8,174 nucleotides of DNA from Anaerolineaceae bacterium (GTDB lineage Bacteria; Chloroflexota; Anaerolineae; Anaerolineales; Anaerolineaceae): NCBI GenBank assembly GCA_027348305.1, contig DAIEPS010000076.1, forward strand, positions 1 through 8,174. The letters are read 5' to 3'. Below the pieces are notes generated by a model that worked only from the letters and a program-made list of their open reading frames with translations, was not told where the DNA came from and ran no database searches. A program made the translations under genes and the position numbers. This document shows positions 1-5,758 of this stretch, in pieces. Every line of letters starts with the position of its first letter. The stretch's first letter is position 1.

Positions 1-2
1 GA

Positions 3-473
3 TCATCCCAGGAACAGGTCGCCCGGGAGCTCGGCTATGACAATATGGAGTTCAAAAAGGGCTTTCTGGAGGCCATCCCGCTGCCTGACGGCGCGGCCGA
101 CGTGGTGATTTCCAACTGCGTGATCAACCTGAGCACCGACAAACCGCAGGTCTTGCGTGAGATCCTGCGCGTGCTTAAACCCGGCGGACGCATGGCCATC
201 AGCGACATTGTCACCAGCGGGGATCTGCCCGGCGACATTAAGGCAAGCATGAGCTCATGGGTGGGCTGCATCGCCGGCGCCATGGACGCGGATGTGATGA
301 CCGCCGAGATGAAGAAAACCGGGTTCACCAATATCTCGCTGAAGCCTAATTATTTCAGCGAAGAGATGGTGGCCGATACGGTCAAACAAGCAGGGTATAC
401 CGGCAGCATGAGCAACGAGGCTTTACGCAAGGCAGTTTTCAGCGCGAGCATTTCCTCCGAAAAACCCGCATAA
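3..473 (+). CDS. arsM: Arsenite S-adenosylmethionine methyltransferase ArsM, 3' part (5' end cut by window)
   Basis: This is the C-terminal part of an arsenite methyltransferase, a cytosolic enzyme that uses SAM to methylate As(III) to methylated and eventually volatile arsenicals. The frame is open from base 3, so the start and the SAM-binding motif I lie outside the window; the ATG at 45 is internal. Visible family marks are SNCVINLS near 120, whose Cys fits one conserved arsenic-binding Cys, the methyltransferase post-motif LRVLKPGGR followed by AISDIV near 165-215, and WVGCIAGAM near 260-285, whose Cys fits the second C-terminal arsenic-binding Cys. Both Cys being present argues for arsenite rather than another small-molecule substrate. 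The gene ends in TAA at 471-473 and no other ars gene is visible downstream. Family assignment is firm; activity is inferred. Confidence 0.9.
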   Translation, partial: SSQEQVARELGYDNMEFKKGFLEAIPLPDGAADVVISNCVINLSTDKPQVLREILRVLKPGGRMAISDIVTSGDLPGDIKASMSSWVGCIAGAMDADVMTAEMKKTGFTNISLKPNYFSEEMVADTVKQAGYTGSMSNEALRKAVFSASISSEKPA

Positions 474-478
474 ATTAT

Positions 479-920
479 TTGTCATTGCGAACCCTGATTA
501 ATAAGCTCTAAAACATTTTAGTCAACCAATGATTTGTGTTTAACACATAAGTAATTCATGTCAGGGTGAAGCAATCCCCTTCAAGAGAGGTTCTGTTCAC
601 TGCAACGTGACAGTCTAACCCCCTCTTGCAACAAGACGCGTGTCCCACCAGTAATATTTTTTGGTGGGGCACGCAGTTATCGAGAACCAATTCAATCTAC
701 CTTTTATCATATTTACTGTTTGATTCAGAAATAGCCGCTATATAGTTAATTATTAAAATAGTGCTTCTACAAGCGTAAGCGCTTGTATGTAGAACCGGTT
801 TACGGTTGGTATAGATTTGGAGATTGCTTCACCCTGACCAGAGTAAACAAATTGTGAATAGCGAACCCTTGCTTAAACTGGCAGATAAAGGAGTTATTGG
901 CTCAGGGTTCGCAATGACAA
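479..920. repeat. Nested inverted-repeat element (MITE-like or composite palindromic repeat)
   Basis: The gap between arsM and the RNHCP gene is filled by a palindromically organised element with no convincing ORF. The outer arms at 479-497 and 902-920 are perfect 19-bp inverted repeats (TTGTCATTGCGAACCCTGA). The inner arms at 560-576 and 822-838 are perfect 17-bp inverted repeats (GTCAGGGTGAAGCAATC). Each half therefore reads GTCATTGCGA-ACCCTGA ... TCAGGGT-GAAGCAATC over 96-97 bp, with two halves in opposite orientation around a 245-bp centre. The half-unit ends resemble the GTCATTGCGA...GAAGCAATC palindromic repeats that I recall as scattered through many bacterial genomes. The interiors of the two halves are not clearly alike. 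I see no transposase and no clear target-site duplication. Confidence 0.75.
638..674. other. 13-bp hairpin in the centre of the inverted-repeat element
   Basis: GCGTGTCCCACCA at 638-650 pairs with TGGTGGGGCACGC at 662-674, with one G-T wobble and an 11-nt T-rich loop. The T run lies inside the loop, not after the stem, so this is not a normal intrinsic terminator. A second hairpin, with an 8-bp stem TACAAGCG/CGCTTGTA and a 4-nt loop, lies at 768-787. These are the main structures in the core of the element. Confidence 0.6.
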
Positions 921-960
921 TTGTGGAGTTGGTTATATAAAAACCAATTCAACGCATCGA

Positions 961-1620
961 CTATTCCAACTCAACCACATCTGACTCCGGTTCAAAGGGG
1001 ATTAAATCAGCCTCGTCCACGGCTAAACCGTGCGGTTCAAACTCCTCAACGATGCTCTGCCAGCCGAACAACTGAGAATAGACCACCGTCAGATCGGCGC
1101 TCCCCAACAAACGGATGCCCTCGTTTTTCAACAATTCTTTCCATTTCAGCGTCAGGTTAACAGAACGGTTGAAGACCTGGTAGATCACGGCCGCGTCATC
1201 GTCCGCGGCGATGCGGTTGATCGAAAGCTTGCCGCAGCCGGTGCAGCGGTGGATCAGCATCAGTTCGCCCTGAGCTTCACGGTTGTAACGTTTCGCGGTC
1301 TGCTTGATCGTCAACCCCAGCGGCTGCATACGGCTCTTGCACTGCGCTTTGCGGTCGCCTGCCTTGAATTCGTCTACATGTTTCGACCACAAACAGCGCG
1401 GACAGTGGTTGCGGTTGTTCACCCCTGACATCTCACGATCGGTGGTGACTGAAAAGCCACATTGCGCGCAAGTGAAACCTTTTTCATAAACCTTGCCATC
1501 GCGGCGAGGTTCTTCAAGGTCGTTTTCTTCCCGGCTGCGGGAAATATTCTTTTTTCTTTTTTCAAAAGCGGCGTCAAGGAACTCATCCTCGGTAAACCGC
1601 GTATTATGCTTATGTTTCAT
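961..1620 (-). CDS. RNHCP domain protein (zinc-ribbon-like, function unknown)
   Basis: A 219-residue soluble protein with the RNHCP domain, named for its conserved motif. The domain spans about residues 47-145: CAQC (Cys51/54), RNHCPRC (70-76), LWSKHVD, GDR, QC (Cys94), then GELMLIHRC and CTGCG (Cys126/129), ending NRIAADDD. Three CxxC pairs suggest bound zinc and perhaps nucleic-acid binding; that is inference, as I know of no established function. The N-terminus (1-45) is charged and probably disordered, and residues about 145-219 are a less conserved, acidic tail. ATG at 1620 is chosen because GGGG lies 5 nt before it; an in-frame ATG 7 codons upstream would sit in the terminator U-tract. 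The gene is alone on its transcript, behind a long structured leader (1621-1950). A 9-bp hairpin (926-950) lies just past its stop but lacks a U-tract. Confidence 0.85.
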   Translation of the reverse strand: MKHKHNTRFTEDEFLDAAFEKRKKNISRSREENDLEEPRRDGKVYEKGFTCAQCGFSVTTDREMSGVNNRNHCPRCLWSKHVDEFKAGDRKAQCKSRMQPLGLTIKQTAKRYNREAQGELMLIHRCTGCGKLSINRIAADDDAAVIYQVFNRSVNLTLKWKELLKNEGIRLLGSADLTVVYSQLFGWQSIVEEFEPHGLAVDEADLIPFEPESDVVELE

Positions 1621-1632
1621 GGGTACCCCAAC

Positions 1633-1670
1633 AAAAAACAACCCGCCGTGGATAGATCCGTGGCGGGCTG
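1633..1670 (-). terminator. Intrinsic terminator immediately upstream of the RNHCP ribosome binding site
   Basis: On the minus strand a 9-bp stem CAGCCCGCC/GGCGGGTTG (one G-U pair) is capped by a small internal loop, a GGA/TCC helix and a TCTA loop. Six T residues (1638-1633) follow after one G-C step. This is a strong intrinsic terminator by shape. It ends only about 13 nt before the RNHCP start codon, so it must be bypassed for that gene to be expressed from the upstream promoter. Confidence 0.7.
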
Positions 1671-1759
1671 TCTTTAATCAAAATGACTGATTAAATGAAG
1701 ACTGAACTTTGGGGATCGCTTAACACTTCAATGGGTGAAAAACGGTCATCGTACGTCTT

Positions 1760-1793
1760 AAAAACAAACCACGGAGCAAATGAGCACCCGTGG
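1760..1793 (-). terminator. Second, weaker terminator-like hairpin in the RNHCP leader
   Basis: On the minus strand CCACGG (1793-1788) pairs with CCGTGG (1774-1769) around a 13-nt loop and is followed by TTTGTTTTT. A 6-bp stem with a large loop is weak for a terminator, so it may instead be half of an alternative structure with the later hairpin. Confidence 0.4.
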
Positions 1794-1922
1794 CGGAAAA
1801 AGTTAAACCAAAAACTGGTTGGGCCTTTTCTTACGGGCGCACCCTTGCAATAAGTGTGGTTACAATGACCGAAGCGAAATTAAACAAACAAACACCTTTT
1901 CATATTATTTACAACGAGCCGA

Positions 1923-1950
1923 ATTATCACATAATTTCGGCGGCTGTCAA
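1923..1950 (-). promoter_or_regulatory. Sigma-70-type promoter for the RNHCP leader
   Basis: On the minus strand a perfect -35 box TTGACA (1950-1945) is separated by 16 bp from GATAAT (1928-1923), which has TGT directly upstream as an extended -10. The expected start is near 1916. This is the best promoter match in the window. It lies between the end of the GGDEF gene and the RNHCP leader and points at the latter. Confidence 0.7.
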
Positions 1951-1991
1951 GAGTAAAGGCTAATTAATTCTAGAAATAATTGCCCGGCACC

Positions 1992-2867
1992 TTACCTGTT
2001 CTTTGCCATATACATGGCATGGTCTGCAACGCTTAAGAGCATTTCGGCTTCCTCGCCGTCGGCGGGGAAAGTGCTGATGCCGAAGGAAGCGGTCACGCTG
2101 TGTTCCTCTTCATCCACCCACAGGCGGATCTTTTCGCCCAGTTTGTCTGCCACTCTTTTCGGCTCTTCGATGTTGGTGATGCCATCCAGCAGCACCACGA
2201 ACTAGTCACCGCCTATGCGAGCCACTGTGTCTGAGGTACGCACATTTTTGGTCAAAGCCAGGGCTACTTTTTTCAAATACAGGTCACCCATGGCGTGACC
2301 GGCTTTGTCGTTGATATTCTTAAACCCATTCAAATCGATAAATAGGAGCGCAAACAGGCTTTTATTACGCTTGGCATGAAAAATGGCCTGTGAGATCCGG
2401 TCGGAAAGCATAAAACGGTTGGCCAGCGAAGTGAGTGAATCATGCGTTGCCAGCCATTGGAACCCGATCTCGGAATTTTTCAATTCGTTTATCTCGCGGG
2501 TGATCCCCAGCAAGCCGACCACTTCACCAGAATCGTTGTAGATCGGCAGCTTGGTCGTGGATGTCCAGTTATTATCACCGCGGGCCGAATCGACAAGGTT
2601 CTCGATCAAACTTAATTTTGGCTGACCGGTTTCCATGACCTGCTGATCATCCACCATGGTCTTTTTACCAAAGGCTTCACCGAATAACTCAATATCGGTT
2701 TTTCCATAGATTTCAGTGATGCCGCTTTCTGCAAAATAGGAGGCCATTTTATTACTGATACGCCACAACCGGCATTCACGGTCCTTGATGTAGACACTGT
2801 CACCGACGTTGTCAAAAAAGGCCTTAAGCACCCATTCGTCTTTGCAGAAATGCGAGTAACCTTCCAT
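1992..2867 (-). pseudogene. PAS-GGDEF diguanylate cyclase interrupted by TAG at the Glu of GGDEF
   Basis: Intact, this would be a 291-residue cytosolic sensor that makes the second messenger c-di-GMP from two GTP. Residues about 10-130 form a PAS-like domain (VYIKDRECRLWRISN ... GEVVGLLGITREI) and about 135-291 a GGDEF domain: HDSLTSLANR (142-151), FIDLNGFKNIND (176-187), the inhibitory I-site RTSD (210-213) exactly five residues before the signature, ARIGGD (216-221), and after the break FVVLLDG, SFGIS and ADHAMYMAK. Codon 222, expected to be GAG/GAA for Glu, is TAG (bases 2204-2202), so the protein ends at GGD, before the C-terminal part of the active site. Both sides remain in one open frame with well-kept sequence, so the break is recent, a sequencing error, or read through. 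ATG at 2867 is chosen because GGAGAG sits 5 nt before it. Confidence 0.85.
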
Positions 2868-2916
2868 GGTATCTCTCCGGATCAGAATCTTTTGGTAGAT
2901 GTGGATATTGATAATC

Positions 2917-2922
2917 ATTATA
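2917..2922 (-). promoter_or_regulatory. -10 box for the GGDEF gene
   Basis: A perfect TATAAT on the minus strand lies 50 nt before the GGDEF start. No good -35 box is found 16-18 bp upstream, so the assignment rests on the -10 alone. Confidence 0.4.
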
Positions 2923-2968
2923 GAACGAAACGATGGAAATGGTTGTCGGGTCAAACCCACAAGATTGA

Positions 2969-2998
2969 AAACCGGATGCAATGCACTGCATCCGGTTT
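2969..2998. terminator. Strong hairpin terminator, probably bidirectional
   Basis: A perfect 12-bp stem AAACCGGATGCA/TGCATCCGGTTT with a 6-nt loop lies between the membrane-protein gene and the GGDEF gene. Read on the minus strand it falls 28 nt after the membrane-protein stop and ends in TTTT; read on the plus strand it is followed after a short gap by a T6 run. It most likely ends the membrane-protein transcript. Confidence 0.7.
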
Positions 2999-3025
2999 AA
3001 AAGTGTTTTTTCTTCTCCAGTATGG

Positions 3026-3649
3026 TTAGATCCAGTGGAGGATGCCGGCAAAGACGACCATTGCGACTACATCAATTCCCCACACCACAGCCAAAAAGCG
3101 CTTCTGGGTTTTTGGCTGCCAGTCGTAGCAGAAAAAGGCCGCCAAAAAGAAGGGGATGTATACCGTGATGAACACGGGGATGGCGCCCCACCAGGTATAT
3201 ACCCAGTGGAAGGCGGGGGTGGTGGCCAGGAAGATCTCAATGATCGAGAAACCGGCGGCATTCATGATGGCAAAAAAGAGGCGGTTGTTGATGCCCAGGA
3301 TCTTTTTCTTCGGGTCTTCAGGCAGGAATTTGCTCATCACCAGGCCGGCGATCGAGAACATCAGGCTTAATTCGATGCCCACGCCGATCAGCAGCAGGTA
3401 CGACGTCCCGGTGGGGACGGTCCACAGCGCATGGCCGCTGAAATGCTGGATCATGGCGTTGAGGATCTCGTAGAACCAGTGGACGCCGTAGAGTGCCAGG
3501 CCGGCAGCGATGGCTTTGTAGTTTTTCTTGGTGAATTCATTGGCATACACGTACATGACCAGCGCCAGCAGCGGAATCACGTACCACTGGAAGTAGGCCG
3601 GGTTTCTGAGCAGCTCTAATGCCTGTTGGGTGAGTTCGGGTTGGTTCAA
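3026..3649 (-). CDS. Six-helix membrane protein of unknown function
   Basis: A 207-residue hydrophobic protein that I do not recognise. Six membrane segments can be seen, at about 20-36, 45-65, 81-105, 123-143, 148-173 and 184-204. A short positively charged loop with several Lys (112-116) lies between helices 3 and 4. There is no cleavable signal peptide and no obvious catalytic motif; polar or aromatic residues within the helices (HWFYE at 57-61, IELSL at 92-96, FSIIEIF at 134-140) could line a pocket or transport path. The start is TTG at 3649: AAGGAGG lies 5 nt before it and no better ATG is near. The gene has its own promoter at 3697-3725, is divergent from radA, and ends in a strong terminator at 2969-2998, so it is probably a single-gene transcript. 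Confidence 0.82.
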   Translation of the reverse strand: MNQPELTQQALELLRNPAYFQWYVIPLLALVMYVYANEFTKKNYKAIAAGLALYGVHWFYEILNAMIQHFSGHALWTVPTGTSYLLLIGVGIELSLMFSIAGLVMSKFLPEDPKKKILGINNRLFFAIMNAAGFSIIEIFLATTPAFHWVYTWWGAIPVFITVYIPFFLAAFFCYDWQPKTQKRFLAVVWGIDVVAMVVFAGILHWI

Positions 3650-3696
3650 GTTCTCCTCCTTGAGATAAGTGTGTTTTGCAATAATGACTTAACTCT

Positions 3697-3725
3697 ATTA
3701 TAGGTTTTCCTGGATTTTTTGTGAA
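3697..3725 (-). promoter_or_regulatory. Promoter of the six-helix membrane protein gene
   Basis: On the minus strand TTCACA (3725-3720, one mismatch to TTGACA) is followed after exactly 17 bp by a perfect TATAAT (3702-3697). It lies in the 123-bp divergent gap with radA and predicts a leader of about 40 nt. Confidence 0.65.
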
Positions 3726-3760
3726 AACTTTAAAGAAGCCTGCTGTTCTTGCCTTGTGAG

Positions 3761-3766
3761 TATAAT
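3761..3766 (+). promoter_or_regulatory. -10 box of radA, placed for a leaderless transcript
   Basis: A perfect TATAAT starts 12 nt before the radA ATG (3773). Transcription would begin 6-7 nt after the box, at or within 1-2 nt of the ATG. There is no Shine-Dalgarno sequence in the short stretch before the ATG and no good -35 box. This fits a leaderless mRNA. Confidence 0.55.
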
Positions 3767-3772
3767 TAGCCT

Positions 3773-5194
3773 ATGTCTAAAACGATTACCCAGTACGTCT
3801 GTCAGCAGTGCGGAAGGACCTCTCCGCGCGCGTTGGGCAAGTGTCCGCAGTGCGGCGGGTGGGATACGATGGTCGAAGAGGTGGTGGTTGAGGCTTCTTC
3901 ACCCGCCAAAGCCCAGGTAAGAGGGTTGAACGCCCGTTCACAGCCGCGCCGCATGGGCGATATTTCAGGGGACGCCGAAATGCGCATCCCACTGCCGATC
4001 GGCGAGTTCGCCCGTGTCTTGGGCGGAGGTGTTGTCCCTGGATCGATCGTGCTGGTGGGTGGCGACCCCGGCATTGGCAAATCCACCCTGCTGCTGCAAA
4101 TGGCGCTTGAACTGGCTGATCATAAAACACACAAAAAAGCGCTCAAAGTGTTGTATGTTTCGGGTGAGGAATCTGAGCGCCAGATCAAAATGCGCGCACT
4201 TCGGCTGACCCGATTGAATGACGATCAACCCGGGCACGAGTTCAGCCAGGACCTGCTGCTGCTGACCGAAACCAACCTGGATGTTGTGCTGGAGCAGGTG
4301 CAGGCGCTCAAGCCTGACATCCTGATCGTGGATTCCATCCAGACAGTTTATCTGCCGGACCTCAATTCGACTGCCGGTTCTGTCAGCCAGGTGCGCGAAT
4401 GCGCCAACAAGCTGCGTGAACTGGCCAAGAGCAGCGATATGGCCGTCTTTTTGGTGGGTCACGTCACCAAGGAAGGCGTCATCGCCGGTCCGCGCGTACT
4501 TGAACATATCGTTGATACCGTCCTCTACCTTGAGGGCGACCGTTTTCAATCTTATCGCCTGCTGCGGTCGGTCAAGAACCGGTTTGGCGCCACTGCTGAA
4601 GTGGGCGTCTTTGAAATGCGCGAACACGGCATGATCGAGATCACCAATCCCTCTGAAGCTTTTTTGGCCGAGCGCATGACCAATGCCCCCGGTTCGGCCA
4701 TCGCCGTCACCATGGAAGGCACCCGTCCGCTGCTAGTCGAGATGCAGGGGCTCACCAGCCCGAGCAACCTCGGCAATCCGCGGCGCACCCCCAATGGCGT
4801 GGACTTCAACCGCCTGTTGCTGATCACGGCCGTGCTCACCCGCAGGCTGGGCATGCGCCTGGCAGAACAGGACGTGTTTGTTAATGTCATCGGCGGTCTG
4901 CAGATCGGTGAACCTGCCGCGGACCTGGCCATTGCCACTGCCATCGCCTCCTCGATGAAAGACATCCCCGTCAAGGCGGATACCGTGATGATCGGCGAGG
5001 TGGGGCTTTCGGGCGAACTGCGTTGGGTGAGTCAGATGCCCGCGCGCCTGCGCGAAGCCCAAAAACTCGGATTCAAAACCGCCATCATTCCGCGGCGTCT
5101 GCGCCAGGGCGAACCCCTGCCTGAAGGTATCGTGCTCAAAGAAGCCCGCTCACTGCGTGAAGCGCTGGGTTGGGCCTTGCTCGAAGAAAAATGA
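3773..5194 (+). CDS. radA: DNA repair protein RadA/Sms, branch-migration ATPase
   Basis: A complete 473-residue RadA, a cytosolic RecA-like, hexameric DnaB-type motor that drives branch migration of recombination intermediates with RecA. Domains in order: an N-terminal C4 zinc finger (Cys10/13 and Cys24/27); a RecA-like ATPase core with Walker A GGDPGIGKST (96-105, catalytic Lys103) and a Walker B strand ILIVDS (183-188); the RadA-specific KNRFG motif at 268-272; and a C-terminal Lon-protease-like domain from about 290, including GEVGLSGELR near 388-397. Length and every motif are normal. The start is the only ATG that keeps the zinc finger; it lacks a ribosome binding site and probably begins a leaderless message. 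It is first in a tight operon with the DUF6391-like gene (15 nt to its start) and holA. Confidence 0.98.
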   Translation: MSKTITQYVCQQCGRTSPRALGKCPQCGGWDTMVEEVVVEASSPAKAQVRGLNARSQPRRMGDISGDAEMRIPLPIGEFARVLGGGVVPGSIVLVGGDPGIGKSTLLLQMALELADHKTHKKALKVLYVSGEESERQIKMRALRLTRLNDDQPGHEFSQDLLLLTETNLDVVLEQVQALKPDILIVDSIQTVYLPDLNSTAGSVSQVRECANKLRELAKSSDMAVFLVGHVTKEGVIAGPRVLEHIVDTVLYLEGDRFQSYRLLRSVKNRFGATAEVGVFEMREHGMIEITNPSEAFLAERMTNAPGSAIAVTMEGTRPLLVEMQGLTSPSNLGNPRRTPNGVDFNRLLLITAVLTRRLGMRLAEQDVFVNVIGGLQIGEPAADLAIATAIASSMKDIPVKADTVMIGEVGLSGELRWVSQMPARLREAQKLGFKTAIIPRRLRQGEPLPEGIVLKEARSLREALGWALLEEK

Positions 5195-5209
5195 TCCGTG
5201 GAGGATAAA

Positions 5210-5758
5210 ATGCAAATCTCGTCCCTCAATATAGGTATCATCTCGCTCGTCCGGCGCAACCACGGGTTGGAGCACGCCACCATCAACCTGCTCAGTAAAA
5301 ATATCCCTGGCACCTCGTTTGCCGGTTATTCAGACCACAAGGGATTCTGGATCGTGGGGGATGTCTCCACGGATGTGCTGCTTGAGACCGCCCAGCAGGC
5401 GCTGACGCGCATGAAGAGCGGCGAACGCTCGCTGGCCATCCACGCCAACTGCGGCACCAATTATGTCACCGCCGGAGTACTGGCGGGGTCGCTGGCCTGG
5501 CTGGCAACACTGGGCAGTGGCAATTCTTTCAAGAAAAAATTCGACCGTTGGCCGCTGCTGGTCATGCTGGTCACCGGAGCGCTGATCGTGGCGCAGCCCC
5601 TTGGGCCCAAGGTGCAGGAACACGTGACCACTTCGGGTGAACCGGGCAACCTGGCCATCAAACAGATCGTGAGATACGAGCGCAACATCCCCGGAAGACC
5701 CATGCTGCACCGCATCCTCACCGCAGAAGTCAACCACACCGTGGAGGAACCTGCTTGA
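5210..5758 (+). CDS. DUF6391-like membrane-anchored protein
   Basis: A 182-residue protein that looks like the uncharacterised DUF6391 family (identified from memory of its motifs). Conserved-looking blocks are RRNHGLEHATINLLS (15-29), GFWIVGDV (45-52) and LAIHANCGTNYVT (75-87). Two hydrophobic stretches at about 88-101 and 115-131 could be membrane segments, with a Lys-rich turn (KKK at 108-110) between them. The His, Glu, Asn and Cys in these blocks look like a metal or active site, but no reaction is known to me. ATG at 5210 is preferred over GTG at 5198 because GGAGG lies 5 nt before the ATG while the GTG has none. It sits between radA and holA, and its stop TGA overlaps the holA start. 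That implies co-expression with DNA-maintenance genes, not necessarily a shared function. Confidence 0.8.
   Translation: MQISSLNIGIISLVRRNHGLEHATINLLSKNIPGTSFAGYSDHKGFWIVGDVSTDVLLETAQQALTRMKSGERSLAIHANCGTNYVTAGVLAGSLAWLATLGSGNSFKKKFDRWPLLVMLVTGALIVAQPLGPKVQEHVTTSGEPGNLAIKQIVRYERNIPGRPMLHRILTAEVNHTVEEPA

Larger units (their letters stand above)
1621..1916 (-). promoter_or_regulatory. Structured 5' leader of the RNHCP gene, probable transcription attenuator
   Basis: About 295 nt separate the predicted start of transcription (near 1916) from the RNHCP ATG at 1620, with no credible gene between. The leader holds two minus-strand terminator-like hairpins (1760-1793 and 1633-1670); the second finishes directly before the ribosome binding site. 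The hexamer CCGTGG (1774-1769) is complementary to three CCACGG copies, at 1793-1788, 1663-1658 and 1651-1646. The 9-mer CCGCCACGG occurs twice (1796-1788 and 1666-1658). Alternative pairings that make or break the terminators are therefore possible. I do not recognise a known riboswitch class. An alternative is a free-standing small RNA of about 280 nt ending at the second terminator. Confidence 0.55.

Noticed and set aside
926..950. 9-bp hairpin after the RNHCP stop as a terminator
   Set aside because: No T run follows the stem on either strand; kept only as a remark.
1030..1428. 132-codon plus-strand ORF inside the RNHCP gene
   Set aside because: Antisense shadow of a gene with clear domain motifs; no ribosome binding site and no family pattern.
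1826..1850. T-box-like AAGGGTGCGCCCG on the minus strand in the RNHCP leader
   Set aside because: The T-box core needs AGGGTGG.ACCGCG and a downstream aminoacyl-tRNA or amino-acid gene; neither is present.
1880..1903. Seven-codon ORF (MKRCLFV) on the minus strand early in the RNHCP leader, as a possible leader peptide
   Set aside because: It has no ribosome binding site and no run of a regulatory codon; a short ORF like this arises easily by chance.
3965..4627. 220-codon minus-strand ORF inside radA
   Set aside because: Antisense shadow of a highly conserved coding gene; composition of the product is not protein-like.
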